Numbered from the stretch's first letter, positions 23,669 through 32,691 are shown. The stretch: DNA of 64,000 nt from Streptomyces sp. WZ-12 (GCF_028898845.1 NZ_CP118574.1:7427001-7491000), one strand, 5' to 3'. The notes: a model not told the origin generated them from the sequence alone. Translations and numbers: made by a program.

Positions 23669-25261
23669 ATGCCGGGTGTTCGCGGAACCCTCGCGGTGCT
23701 GGCGGCGGGCGTGCTGACCGGCGCCCTGGTGGGTATCCCGGCCCCGTTGCCGGCCGCCGCTCCTGGGTCGTCGGGCGGCGGCCCCGACCTCACGCGCCTC
23801 GCCGCGCAGCGGCCCGACTGGCAGACCTGCCCCGCGGGCTTCCCCGGTACCGCCGATCCCCCCGGCGGCTCCGCACCACCGTCCGACGCGGCCCACCGGT
23901 TCCAGTGCGCCCGGCTGGAGGTCCCGCTCGACTACGCCCACCCGGACCGCGGCACCCTGCACGTCCAACTGGTCCGACTGCCCGCGACCGGCCCCGGAAG
24001 GCGGCTCGGCTCACTGGTCATCAACCCCGGCGGCCCCGGCGATTCGGGCGTCAACTACCTCATGAGTAACAGCGATGCCTTCGCGCGCCTCGGGCAGCGC
24101 TACGACCTGGTGAGCTTCGATCCGCGCGGCACCGGCCACACCGACCCGATCTCCTGCGGCACCAGCTACACGCCGGTCGGCGGCAGCGGCGCGGACGCCC
24201 TCGCCGCCAACGAGCGCCGCATCAACGAGGCGTGCGGCCGCCACTCCGGCGCGCTGCTGCCGTACGTCGGCACCGTCAGCGTCGCCCGCGACATGGACCT
24301 CCTGCGCTCCGCCGTCGGCGACCGCAAGCTCCACTACCTCGGCTTCTCCTACGGCACCCGGCTCGGCTCGGTCTACGCCCACGCCTTCCCCCGCAACGCC
24401 GGCCGGCTCGTCCTGGACGCCGTCGAGGACCCGACCGCCAACACCTGGCAGACCGCCGTCGCCCAGGCCCGCGGCTTCCAACGGGTGCTCGACGACTTCG
24501 CCGCCGACTGCGCCCGCATCAAGGGCTGCCCCCTCGGCGCCGACCCCGACGCCGCCCGGCGCCAACTCACCGACTGGTACCACACGTTGACCGACCGTCC
24601 GCTCCAGGTGCACGGCACTACGGTCGACGGGACGGCCTACGTCTACGCCCTGCGGGAGTCCCTCTACAGCCGGGCCAGTTGGCCCGCCCTCCGGGACGCG
24701 CTGGCCCAACTCCGCGCCGGCGACGCCTCCGGGATCCTCCAACTCAGCGGTACCGGCAGCGGAAGCGACGAAAGCGGCGCTAAGGGGCGCGGCCCGTATG
24801 GTGGCGCGCTCCCCGGGCGCAGCGCGACCGTGAACATGCCCCCGCAGGACCAACTGGCCCTGCGGGCGATCACTTGCCGGGACACCTCCGAGCGCTACGG
24901 CCCCGCCGACTACCCCCGAGCCCAGCGCGAACTCACCCAGGCGTCCCCGCTGTTCGGCCCCGACATCGCCCCGACCCTGCTGGACTGCTACGACTGGCCG
25001 GTCCCGGGCGACGACGCCGCCCGCGAGGTGGCCGCCCACGACGCGCCGCCCGCCCTGCTCGTCGCCACCACCGGCGACCCCGCCACGCCGTACGACGGCG
25101 CCGCGCACATGGCCCGGGCGTTGGGCAACGGCAGCGTGGTGCTGACGTACCACGGCGAGGGGCACGCCGCGTACACCTCCGGCAACCCGTGCGTGCTGGA
25201 GCGGGTGGACGCGTTCCTGCTGGACGGGGTGCTGCCGGTGGGCGGCACGGGCTGCCGCTGA
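23669..25261 (+). CDS. Secreted alpha/beta-hydrolase, tripeptidyl aminopeptidase family (SlpD/SlpE-like)
   Basis: 530 aa. Signal peptide in the first 33 residues (TLAVLAAGVLTGALVGIPAP). The hydrolase core contains SLVINPGGPGDSGVNYL (oxyanion hole region), FDPRGTGHTDP, nucleophile elbow GFSYGTRLGS, and a C-terminal TAP-like domain with TGDPATPYDGA and GEGHAAY (catalytic Asp and His). An S/G-rich loop (GTGSGSDESGAKGRG) is inserted mid-protein. Such enzymes release tripeptides at the mycelial surface. ATG 23669 has a -10-like TACCCT 6 bases upstream and no ribosome binding site, so it may be leaderless. Confidence 0.88.
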   Translation: MPGVRGTLAVLAAGVLTGALVGIPAPLPAAAPGSSGGGPDLTRLAAQRPDWQTCPAGFPGTADPPGGSAPPSDAAHRFQCARLEVPLDYAHPDRGTLHVQLVRLPATGPGRRLGSLVINPGGPGDSGVNYLMSNSDAFARLGQRYDLVSFDPRGTGHTDPISCGTSYTPVGGSGADALAANERRINEACGRHSGALLPYVGTVSVARDMDLLRSAVGDRKLHYLGFSYGTRLGSVYAHAFPRNAGRLVLDAVEDPTANTWQTAVAQARGFQRVLDDFAADCARIKGCPLGADPDAARRQLTDWYHTLTDRPLQVHGTTVDGTAYVYALRESLYSRASWPALRDALAQLRAGDASGILQLSGTGSGSDESGAKGRGPYGGALPGRSATVNMPPQDQLALRAITCRDTSERYGPADYPRAQRELTQASPLFGPDIAPTLLDCYDWPVPGDDAAREVAAHDAPPALLVATTGDPATPYDGAAHMARALGNGSVVLTYHGEGHAAYTSGNPCVLERVDAFLLDGVLPVGGTGCR

Positions 25262-25287
25262 CCGGCCAGTCCTGATGCGAGGGCGGT

Positions 25288-26421
25288 TCAGCCCGCCTTG
25301 CGCCCGCGGCCGGCGGTCGTCTTCCGGGCCGCACCCGCCGTCTTCTTCGCCCCGGAACCCCGGCCGGCGGTCGCCTTCCGCCCCGCGGTGGAAGCGCCCT
25401 CGGCGGCCGCCTTCTTCGCGGTCGCCTTCCTCGGGGCTGCCTGCTTCGCGGCGGTTGTCCTCGCGGCGGTCTTCTCCGTGGCGGTCGCTGCGGTGGTCGC
25501 CTTCTTCGCCGTGCCGCGGCCCGTGGCGGTGCGACCGGGGGCCGTGCGGCCGGCGGTGGCCTTCCGGGCCGCGGTCTTCGTCGCGGAGCGGCCGGACGGC
25601 CCGGAGCCGCCGCCCGCCCCGCCCTCCTCGTCGGTCTCGCCGCGCGCCCGTTTCGCGGCCCGCACGCTGTCCTGGAGGGCGGTCATCAGGTCCATCACCT
25701 GGCCCGCGGGCGGCTCCCCGCCGGCCTCGAACTCCGGCTCCCGGTGGGCCAGTTTGGCCGCCACGATCTCTTCCAGCGCCTCCCGGTAGTGGTCGTGCAC
25801 GTCCTCCTCGGACAGCTCACCGAAGGAGTCCATCAGCGTCTCGGCGGCCCGCACCTCGTTGGCGGCGACCTTCACTTCCCGCTCCGGGAGCACCCCGGTC
25901 ATCGGGCGGATCTGGTGCGGCCACAGCAGCACCTGCATCACCAGCAGGTCGCCCATCGGCCGGATCATCGCCAGGGACTCCCGCCCGTGCAGCGCGACCT
26001 TGCCCAGCCCCACCCGCTGGTGCCGCTCCATGGCGTCCCGCAGCAGGGCGTAGGGCTTGGCCGCCGCGGGCCCGTCGACGCCGAGGTAGTAGCCCTTGCC
26101 GAGCTGGAGCGGGTCGATGTCGCCGCCGGCGACGAAGGCGAGGATGGTCAGGGTCTTGGCCGTCGGCAGCGGCAGCGCGTCCAGGTCCTCGTCGGTCAAC
26201 GGGACGACGGTGTCGTCCTCCGTGCGGTAGCCGCGGCCGATCTCGTCGGGGGAGACCTCGGTGCCCTCCAGGGAGCAGACCGGCTGGTTGCGGACCCGCC
26301 CGCCGTCCGCGGTGTGGATCCGCACGAAGCTGACCGAGGCGGAGCTGTCCGTGGCGTTGTACGCGGCCACCGGGATCGTGACCAGGCCGAAGCTGAGGGA
26401 GAACTTCGCGGTGGGGCGCAT
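25288..26421 (-). CDS. ku: Ku protein, non-homologous end joining
   Basis: 377 aa. Ku core in residues 1-265: KFSLSFGLVTIPVAAYNATD at the start, EIGRGYRTEDDTVVPLTDED, then YYLGVDGPAAAKPYALLRDA. It forms a ring dimer on DNA ends and recruits LigD. From about residue 265 to the end comes a long Lys/Ala/Thr-rich basic tail (repeats of AARKATAGRT and KKATT type), like the histone-like tails of actinobacterial Ku proteins. ligD is not in the window. Convergent with the peptidase gene, 26 bp apart. Confidence 0.93.
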   Translation of the reverse strand: MRPTAKFSLSFGLVTIPVAAYNATDSSASVSFVRIHTADGGRVRNQPVCSLEGTEVSPDEIGRGYRTEDDTVVPLTDEDLDALPLPTAKTLTILAFVAGGDIDPLQLGKGYYLGVDGPAAAKPYALLRDAMERHQRVGLGKVALHGRESLAMIRPMGDLLVMQVLLWPHQIRPMTGVLPEREVKVAANEVRAAETLMDSFGELSEEDVHDHYREALEEIVAAKLAHREPEFEAGGEPPAGQVMDLMTALQDSVRAAKRARGETDEEGGAGGGSGPSGRSATKTAARKATAGRTAPGRTATGRGTAKKATTAATATEKTAARTTAAKQAAPRKATAKKAAAEGASTAGRKATAGRGSGAKKTAGAARKTTAGRGRKAG

Positions 26422-26558
26422 GGGGGCCGCCTTCGTGGTGCGGTGCGATGCCGTTCCATGCTAGGAGGCCGGCCCCGCGCCCACCTCCCGGACCGCTCCG
26501 CCCGGGCGGCGCGGGCGTGCCGGACGCCGCGACGCCGCGGAGATCCGTCGGGAGCGCC

Positions 26559-26795
26559 CTAGCCGCGGTGCCGTTCGGCGGTGCGGGGCACGGTCCGGCC
26601 CTCGGCGAGGTAGCGCTCGCCCTCGATGATCGCCTCGTGGACGTTCCGCCGGCCCATCAGCACGCACAGCGTGTACGCCAGGTCCTCCAACCGCCGCCGG
26701 GCCACCGGGTCGTGCGGATCGGCGAGCACCACCCGTTCACAGACGCGGTAGCGCCGCAGCAGCGAGGCGAGCACGGACTTGTCCGGCAGCAACAT
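26559..26795 (-). CDS. DUF5133-like small protein
   Basis: 78 aa, helical: MLLPDKSVLASLLRRYRVCE at the N-terminus, then ARRRLEDLAYTLCVLMGRRN. This fits the small DUF5133 family of streptomycetes, whose function is unknown. A GGGAGA ribosome binding site lies upstream of ATG 26795. It is a monocistronic gene on the minus strand upstream of ku by 137 bp. Confidence 0.75.
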   Translation of the reverse strand: MLLPDKSVLASLLRRYRVCERVVLADPHDPVARRRLEDLAYTLCVLMGRRNVHEAIIEGERYLAEGRTVPRTAERHRG

Positions 26796-26951
26796 TTCCG
26801 TCTTCTCCCGACGTCGGCCCGGCGTACCCGGGCGGCCGACCGGCGCGTCGAGAGCGCGCCCGGAACCGGAGTGGCTCCCACCTTGCGCCGGGCGTGCGGC
26901 CGCTGCAACCGGACGGCCGGCGGGCCCGCTCGCGGTGGGTGCCGGGCGGTT

Positions 26952-27134
26952 TCAGTCGGGCGGTTCCGTGGGGGGCGGGTGCTCGTCGGGTCGGGTGCCG
27001 GGTGACTCCTCGGGGTCCGGCTCGGGCTCCGCCGCCGGCTCCCGGTCGGGGTCGAGCGGTCCCGGGTCGCGGGGCACCGGTCGCGGTGTACTGGGCACGG
27101 GCGCCGGCCCGTTGCCCGTCCATTCCGTCGTCAT
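26952..27134 (-). CDS. Short proline- and glutamate-rich hypothetical protein
   Basis: 60 aa, almost entirely low complexity (Pro, Asp, Glu, Arg), beginning MTTEWTGNGPAPVPSTPRPV. No domain. The reason to list it is the strong GGAGGGAGGG ribosome binding site before ATG 27134; otherwise it could be noise. The frame is open further upstream. Confidence 0.45.
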   Translation of the reverse strand: MTTEWTGNGPAPVPSTPRPVPRDPGPLDPDREPAAEPEPDPEESPGTRPDEHPPPTEPPD

Positions 27135-27583
27135 CCTGGCGACCCTCCCTCCTGGTGGTTCCATCCTCCGCCGGTCCGCGGCCCGTCGCCCCCCGACGCA
27201 CACCGGCCGTCGCGGCCCGGCGCCAATCGGCGGTGGCGACGCGACGCGCCGTCGCCCCGTCCCCGTATCCCCGACGCTTCCCTCGACGCCGCGACGACCA
27301 CCGTGCTGCTCACCTTCGGCGTTCACCAGTGGCGCGCCGCCGCGGCCGGGCTCCGCGAGTGATCCGGTCGACGGCACCTGGGGCGCCCGCCGCGGCGCGC
27401 TGTGCCAACAGCCCTTCCCGGAGGGCTCGTTGGTCCCGCTGCGCGGGCTCCCGGACGGCCCTCGGTCGGCCCGCCCACCGGCCCGATCGCACTTTCGGGG
27501 CGGCTGTGCTCCTCTGGTAGCGAGGGCGGTCCCGGTACCGGGGACGGACCGCGGGCCGAGGAACACCCGAGGAGCGCCGCGCC
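27135..27583. other. Gene-free stretch upstream of the FAD monooxygenase
   Basis: 449 bp with no supported gene on either strand; the long open frames here are GC artefacts with proline/arginine-rich translations. It must contain the monooxygenase promoter, which I could not place. Confidence 0.4.
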
Positions 27584-28759
27584 ATGCCCGCCATCACCTT
27601 CCACATCGCGATCATCGGGGCGGGCCCGGGCGGGCTGGTCTGCGCCCGGGTGCTCCAGCGCCACGGCGTGCCGGTCACCGTCTACGAGCGGGACCTCGGC
27701 CCGGTCGGGTCGGCGCCCGCCGGCCCCCTGGAGCTCCGGGCGGCGACCGGGCCGGCGGCGCTGCGCGCGGCCGGCCTGGAGAAGGAGTTCCGGGCGCTGG
27801 CCCACCCCGCCGGGCTGGAGGCGCGGCTGCTCGACCACACCGGCGCGGTGCTGCACTGCGAAGCCCCGGAGCCCGGCACGACGCAGGAGCGCCCCGAGAT
27901 CGCCCGGCGCGCCCTGCGCCGGCTCCTGGTGGACTCCCTCGCGCCCGGCACCGTCCGCTGGGGCCGATATCTGCGGACCCTGCACCCGCGCGGCGGCGGC
28001 CGCCACCAGGCGGTCTTCGACGACGGCGAGACCGCCACCTTCGACCTGGTCATCGGCGCCGACGGAAGCTGGTCCCGGGTCCGGCCGGGGTTGTCCGACG
28101 CCACCCCGCACTACTCCGGCGTCACCTTCGTCGAGACCGGGCTCGACGACGTCGACGCGCGCCACCCGGACGCCGCCCAACTGGTCGGCCGCGGCACCAT
28201 GATGGCGCTGTCCGGCGGCAAGGGGCTGATCGCCCGGCGCGACGCCCACGGCCGGGTCCGGGTCTACGCGGCCTTCCGCGGCGCCGAGGACTGGGCGCGG
28301 CCGGCCGGCGTGCAGACCACCGACACCGAGGCGGTCCGGTCCGCCCTGCTGGCCGCCTTCGACGGCTGGCACGACCGGTTGCGCGCCCTCCTCAGGGACA
28401 GCGACGACGGGTTCGTCAACCGGCCGTTGTTCGCGCTGCCGGTGCCGCACACCTGGCCGCACACCCCCGGCCTGACGCTGCTGGGCGACGCCGCTCACCT
28501 GATGACGCCGCTGTCCGGCCCGGGCGCCGACCTGGCCCTCCAGGACGGCTGCGAGCTCGCCCGGCACCTGGTCGAGGCGCACACCTGGCAGACCGACCCG
28601 GACCACGCGGTCCGCGCGTACGAGGCGATCCTCTTCCCCCGCTCCGTGGCGGCCGCCGAGACCGCCGCGGCCGACCTGGACGCCGCCCTCGCCCCGGACG
28701 CCCCGCGCCCCACCCACCGGCTGTTCCGCCGCCGTCATCTGCACCCGCACGGTTCCTGA
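27584..28759 (+). CDS. FAD-dependent monooxygenase, PHBH/TetX-like
   Basis: 391 aa. FAD-binding GAGPGGLVCARVLQRHGVPV at the N-terminus, ADGSWSRVRPG in the middle (the GADG/DG motif), and LLGDAAHLMTPLSGPGADLA near residue 300 (the second FAD motif). The architecture fits class A flavin hydroxylases such as TetX and p-hydroxybenzoate hydroxylase relatives. They hydroxylate aromatic or polyketide substrates with NAD(P)H and O2. Resistance to tetracyclines is only one possibility; nothing in the context supports it. ATG 27584 has GAGGAG upstream. Confidence 0.85.
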   Translation: MPAITFHIAIIGAGPGGLVCARVLQRHGVPVTVYERDLGPVGSAPAGPLELRAATGPAALRAAGLEKEFRALAHPAGLEARLLDHTGAVLHCEAPEPGTTQERPEIARRALRRLLVDSLAPGTVRWGRYLRTLHPRGGGRHQAVFDDGETATFDLVIGADGSWSRVRPGLSDATPHYSGVTFVETGLDDVDARHPDAAQLVGRGTMMALSGGKGLIARRDAHGRVRVYAAFRGAEDWARPAGVQTTDTEAVRSALLAAFDGWHDRLRALLRDSDDGFVNRPLFALPVPHTWPHTPGLTLLGDAAHLMTPLSGPGADLALQDGCELARHLVEAHTWQTDPDHAVRAYEAILFPRSVAAAETAAADLDAALAPDAPRPTHRLFRRRHLHPHGS

Positions 28760-28862
28760 CCCGCCCGCCGGCGCCGGCTTGCGGGCGGTATCCGACCGTC
28801 GGACGATCGGCAGCACGAACCGGGGCCGCGCCGGCCCCGCCGCTTCAGGGACGGAGCAGCGC

Positions 28863-29627
28863 GTGAAGATCACCGAGCCCACGCCCGGCGCCCCGTGCTG
28901 GGTGGAGCTGGGCACCTCGGACGTGGCCTTTGCCGCGGTGTACTACCGCCAGGTCTTCGGCTGGCACGCCGCGACCGCCCCGGGTGCCGAGGCCGACGGC
29001 TACACGCTCTTCTCCGCGGGCGACGCCAAGGTCGCCGCCGCGACCCCGCTCTACGCCCCCGGCCAACAGACCGCCTGGACCGTCACGTTCGCCACCCGCG
29101 ACGCCGAGGCGCTGGCCGCGGCCGCCACCGACGCCGGCGGCAAGGTCCTGGTGCCCCCGCGGGACGTCCCCGGACTCGGCCGCTTCGCGGTGCTCGCCGA
29201 TCCGGCGGGCGCGGCCTTCGCGCTCTGGCAGGCCGGCCCCTTCGCCGGTGCCGAGCTGCTCAACGAGCCTGGCTCGCTCGGCTGGGTGGAACTGGCCACC
29301 GGCGACGCCGAGTCCGCGGTGTCCTTCTACACCCGGGTCTTCGGATGGACCGTCAGGTCCCACGGCGCCTATGCCCAATGGGGCATCGGCGGCGCCGACT
29401 TCGGCGGGATGAGCACCGTGGAGGCGCGAGACCGGGAGGACGTCCGGCCGCACTGGCTGCCGTACTTCGCGGTCGAGTCCGTCGACGGCACGGCGGCGCG
29501 GGCCGCCGAGTCCGGGGGCGCGCTGCTGATGGCGCCGACGGACGTCCCGGACGGTCCGCGGATCGCGATGGTGCGCGACCCGCAGGGTGCCGTGTTCGGC
29601 ATCCACCAGGCGGGTACCGAGGGTTGA
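28863..29627 (+). CDS. VOC-family protein with two glyoxalase-like domains
   Basis: 254 aa from GTG 28863 (GGAG upstream). Two repeated betaalphabetabetabeta units: PCWVELGTSDVAFAAVYYRQ with VFGW, and LGWVELATGDAESAVSFYTR with VFGW. Each ends in DPAGAAFALWQ or DPQGAVFGIHQ. It resembles the CFP32-like hydroxylase/glyoxalase group; a metal-binding set is not complete, so catalysis is unproven. A paralogue of similar layout lies at 42306-43106. It follows the FAD monooxygenase by about 100 bp on the same strand. Confidence 0.85.
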   Translation: MKITEPTPGAPCWVELGTSDVAFAAVYYRQVFGWHAATAPGAEADGYTLFSAGDAKVAAATPLYAPGQQTAWTVTFATRDAEALAAAATDAGGKVLVPPRDVPGLGRFAVLADPAGAAFALWQAGPFAGAELLNEPGSLGWVELATGDAESAVSFYTRVFGWTVRSHGAYAQWGIGGADFGGMSTVEARDREDVRPHWLPYFAVESVDGTAARAAESGGALLMAPTDVPDGPRIAMVRDPQGAVFGIHQAGTEG

Positions 29628-29814
29628 CCGCGCGCACCGGCGCGCCGGGGGACGGGTGATTTCCTTCGGCCACCGGCCCCACACGGCCTCACACGATCGG
29701 CCGCCAAGTCGTCGTTTCACCACATTTCTTGGGGGGTTTGCGCGTAATGTCCGCACTGCGCCAATGGGTGGCATTGCGCGCCAAGCCTTTGCGCGTCAAG
29801 AACAGGAGACCCCT

Positions 29815-30327
29815 ATGTCCACGACCGACAACCTCGTGGCCCGAGGCAAGAAGCTCGCGGCCGGTGCGGGCGCACTCACCACGGCTGTCGCTCTGGGGGC
29901 GACGCTGCTCGTAGCGGCTCCGGCCCAGGCGAAGCCCCAGCCCCAGCCCAGGGGGCCCCAGCCGCAGGTCAACATCCCCCGGTCGCTGGCCAACAGCCTC
30001 CGGCCGCAGGCCAGCAGCGCCCGGCCGCAGACCGGTCCGGGCTCGGCCTACGGCACCGTCAGCGCGGCCCGCGGGATGAACGAGCGCGAGTACCCCAGCA
30101 CGGACTCCGCTTCGCAGGGAGACCTCCGCAACGGCACCCGGGTCTACCTGGTCTGCAAGGTCCGCGCCCAGAACATCCGCGGCAACGACGTCTGGTACCT
30201 GATCCGGGGGAGCCGGCGCACCTGGATCTCGGCCAAGCACGTGGCGAACACCGGCTTCGTCAAGTACTGCAAGGACGGTCAGCCCAACCGCGTCAAGCCG
30301 AGCGACGCCGCCAAGCACGCCGGCTGA
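29815..30327 (+). CDS. Secreted SH3-like domain protein
   Basis: 170 aa. Signal peptide to about APAQA (residue 38), a Pro/Gln-rich linker (KPQPQPRGPQPQ), then an SH3b-like domain: SAARGMNEREYPSTDSASQG, then RVYLVCKVRAQNIRGNDVWY. Two Cys in the domain (VYLVCK and VKYCKD) may pair. Probably a cell-wall-associated or extracellular protein; role unknown. ATG 29815 has CAGGAGA upstream. Followed by a strong terminator. Confidence 0.82.
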   Translation: MSTTDNLVARGKKLAAGAGALTTAVALGATLLVAAPAQAKPQPQPRGPQPQVNIPRSLANSLRPQASSARPQTGPGSAYGTVSAARGMNEREYPSTDSASQGDLRNGTRVYLVCKVRAQNIRGNDVWYLIRGSRRTWISAKHVANTGFVKYCKDGQPNRVKPSDAAKHAG

Positions 30328-30351
30328 GCCCGCCCGCCGGAGGTCCGCAAC

Positions 30352-30390
30352 GGGCCCGGCGCAGTGCCCGTCCGAGGCCGCGCCGGGCCC
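30352..30390 (+). terminator. Rho-independent-like hairpin after the SH3 gene
   Basis: GGGCCCGGCGC (30352-30362) and GCGCCGGGCCC (30380-30390) form a perfect 11-bp stem around a 17-base loop, 24 bp after the stop codon of the SH3 gene. No T-run. Confidence 0.65.
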
Positions 30391-30433
30391 TTCGCGTGCC
30401 GGTGTCCGGGCGGTCGTCACCCTTCCGAATTAC

Positions 30434-30447
30434 TGGAACGCGTTCTA
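30434..30447. promoter_or_regulatory. KstR-like operator, TGGAACGCGTTCTA
   Basis: The 14-mer fits the actinobacterial KstR consensus TNNAACNNGTTNNA exactly and contains the perfect palindrome GAACGCGTTC. It lies 93 bp upstream of the acyl-CoA dehydrogenase start. KstR is a TetR repressor of steroid catabolism in mycobacteria and rhodococci; no kstR gene is in this window. Confidence 0.55.
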
Positions 30448-30539
30448 CTGTTCCCCCCGACCCCGGAATCCGACGGACCGTCAGCGAACCGGCGGCCGCG
30501 GCGACCGGAGGACCGGACCGGACGACTGGTGGAGGGGCC

Positions 30540-31739
30540 GTGCACCTGGAATACACCCCGGAACAGCAGCGGCTGCGCGCCGAACTGCGCGCGTACTTCG
30601 GCACGTTGGTGCCGGACGACGCCCACGTCCGGTACGCCGACCCGGCCGCACAGAAGCGCTTCTACCGCGAAACGGTGCGCCGGCTCGGCGCCGACGGCTG
30701 GCTGGGCGTCGGCTGGCCCAAGGAGTACGGCGGGCGCGGGCTGACCCCCATGGAACAGTTCCTCTTCTTCGACGAGGCCGCGCAGGCCGGGGTGCCGCTG
30801 CCGCTCATGGCGCTGAACACCGTCGGCCCGACCCTGATGCGGTTCGGCACCGACGAGCAGAAGGCGTACTTCCTTCCCCGGATTCTCTCCGGCGAGCTCG
30901 ACTTCGCCATCGGCTACAGCGAACCGGACGCCGGCACCGACCTGGCCGCCCTCAAGACCCGCGCGGTGCGCGAGGGCGACGAGGAGAGCGGGCACTACGT
31001 CGTCAACGGCCAGAAGATCTGGACCACCAACGGCGACACCGCCGACTGGGTCTGGCTCGCCGTCCGCACCGCCCCCGTCGAGGAGGGCGTCCCGCCCCAC
31101 AAGGGCATCACCATGCTCCTGGTCCCCACCAGCGACCCCGGCTACTCCTGCACCGTGATCAACACGCTCGCCTCGCACGACACCACCGCCAGCTACTACG
31201 AGAACATCACCGTCCCCGCCTCCCGCCGCGTCGGCCGGGAGAACCAGGGCTGGCGGATCATCACCAACCAGCTCAACCACGAGCGCGTCACCCTCGCCGC
31301 GCACGGCACCATGGCCATCCGGGCGTTCCACGACGTCCAACGGTGGGCCGCCGGCACCAAGTTGACCGACGGCCGCCGGGTCATCGACCTCGGCTGGGTG
31401 CGCGGCCGGCTGGCCCGCACCCACGCCCGACTGGAGGCCATGAAGCTGCTCAACTGGCGCATGGTGGACGCCCTCCAAAACGGCACGCTCACCCCGCAGG
31501 ACGCCTCGGCGGTCAAGGTCTACGGCTCCGAGGCCCGCCGGGACGCCTACGCCTGGCTGCTCGAAGTGGCCGGCGCCACCGGGCCGTTCACCGAGGGCTC
31601 GGCGGGCGCGGTGCTCCGCGGCGAACTGGAGCGCGGCTACCGCTCCGCCGTCATCTTCACCTTCGGCGGTGGCAACAACGAGATCCAGCGCGAGATCATC
31701 TCCTGGATCGGCCTCGGCATGCCGCGGGTGCGACGGTGA
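30540..31739 (+). CDS. Acyl-CoA dehydrogenase, FadE26-like
   Basis: 399 aa from GTG 30540 (TGGAGGGG upstream). Acyl-CoA dehydrogenase blocks: GWPKEYGGRGLTPMEQFLFF, AIGYSEPDAGTDLAALKTRA, INTLASHDTTASYYENITVP, NQLNHERVTLAAHG, and a C-terminal FGGGNNEIQREIISWIGLGM. It resembles FadE26 (ChsE4), one subunit of the heteromeric enzyme that dehydrogenates 3-oxocholestenoyl-CoA, and the KstR-like box upstream agrees. FadE26 normally works with FadE27; no second dehydrogenase gene is present in the window. It oxidises an acyl-CoA at the alpha-beta bond with FAD; the exact substrate is inference. Confidence 0.85.
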   Translation: MHLEYTPEQQRLRAELRAYFGTLVPDDAHVRYADPAAQKRFYRETVRRLGADGWLGVGWPKEYGGRGLTPMEQFLFFDEAAQAGVPLPLMALNTVGPTLMRFGTDEQKAYFLPRILSGELDFAIGYSEPDAGTDLAALKTRAVREGDEESGHYVVNGQKIWTTNGDTADWVWLAVRTAPVEEGVPPHKGITMLLVPTSDPGYSCTVINTLASHDTTASYYENITVPASRRVGRENQGWRIITNQLNHERVTLAAHGTMAIRAFHDVQRWAAGTKLTDGRRVIDLGWVRGRLARTHARLEAMKLLNWRMVDALQNGTLTPQDASAVKVYGSEARRDAYAWLLEVAGATGPFTEGSAGAVLRGELERGYRSAVIFTFGGGNNEIQREIISWIGLGMPRVRR

Positions 31740-31758
31740 CCGGCTTACGGGAGGCGCG

Positions 31759-32691
31759 GTGAGCGCGGGCGACCCCGGCCTGTTCGGGCCCCGTTCGGTG
31801 ACCTGGCAACTGCACGCCGACCCGATGATGTGGATCGCGGGCATCAGGGCGCTCTACCTCCAGGCGCTCTACCTCCAGGCGCTGCACCCGCGCGCGGTCC
31901 GCGGCGTGCTCCAGAACTCCGCCGCGTTCCAACTGAACGAGCGCGGCCGGCGCGACGCCTGGGGCCGACTGAGGCGCACCGCCGACTTCGTCGGCACCCT
32001 CAGCTACGGCACCACCGGCGCCGCCGAACGGGCCGGCGCCGCGGTCCGCGCCCTCCACCGCCGGCTGACCGCCACCGACCCGGCCGCCGGCGCCCGCTAC
32101 CGGATCGACGAACCGGAGCTGCTGCGCTGGGTGCACTGTGCCGAGGTGGACTCCTACCTCCAGGTGCTGCGCCGCTCCGGCTACCCGCTCACCGACCGGC
32201 AGGCCGACCGCTACCTCGACGAACAGCGCACCGCCGCCCGCCTCGTCGGCCTCGACCCGGACACCGTCCCCGGCGACCGGGCCGCGCTCGACGCCTACTT
32301 CGCCCGGGTCCGGCCGGAGCTGGCGCTCACCCCCGAGGCCCGCCAGGTCGTCGCCTTCCTGCGGCGCCCGCCGATCGCCGCCCCGCTCGTCCCGGCCCGT
32401 GCCCTGCTCTGGCGGCCGGTGACGGGGCTGGCGTACGCGGCGCTGCCCGGCTACGCGCACCGCCTGTACGGCCGGCCGGCGCCCCCGCCCGCCACCGTCA
32501 CCCGCCAACTGCGCACCGCCGGCCGGCTGCTGCGGGCGGTGCCCCCCACCGTCCGTTGGCAGCTCCCGCCGCGGCACGTCCTACGGGCCGTGGCCAGGCT
32601 CGGGCCCGGCACGCGGCCGGGAACCTTCAAGCCGCGCGACTCCGCCGCCATACTGGACGGGCAGGACACACCGGGGGATCCACGCGGCTGA
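31759..32691 (+). CDS. MpaB/DUF2236 oxygenase-family protein
   Basis: 310 aa, cytoplasmic. DUF2236 features: GPRSVTWQLHADPMMWIAGI at the N-terminus, ALHPRAVRGV, then RWVHCAEVDSYLQVL around residue 125. Relatives include latex-clearing protein and ER-bound MpaB, heme-dependent oxygenases. GTG 31759 has GGGAGG upstream. It follows the FadE26-like gene by 19 bp and is probably in the same transcript. A perfect 15-bp tandem duplication (codons for ALYLQ twice) lies inside the conserved helix before ALHPRA. Confidence 0.82.
   Translation: MSAGDPGLFGPRSVTWQLHADPMMWIAGIRALYLQALYLQALHPRAVRGVLQNSAAFQLNERGRRDAWGRLRRTADFVGTLSYGTTGAAERAGAAVRALHRRLTATDPAAGARYRIDEPELLRWVHCAEVDSYLQVLRRSGYPLTDRQADRYLDEQRTAARLVGLDPDTVPGDRAALDAYFARVRPELALTPEARQVVAFLRRPPIAAPLVPARALLWRPVTGLAYAALPGYAHRLYGRPAPPPATVTRQLRTAGRLLRAVPPTVRWQLPPRHVLRAVARLGPGTRPGTFKPRDSAAILDGQDTPGDPRG
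31851..31880 (+). repeat. 15-bp tandem duplication within the DUF2236 gene
   Basis: GCGCTCTACCTCCAG occurs twice in succession, in frame, giving ALYLQALYLQ. It inserts five residues into the helix that precedes ALHPRAVRGV. Confidence 0.8.

Noticed and set aside
27584..28759. TetX tetracycline-resistance gene
   Set aside because: Only the general flavin-hydroxylase motifs are visible; no context for resistance.
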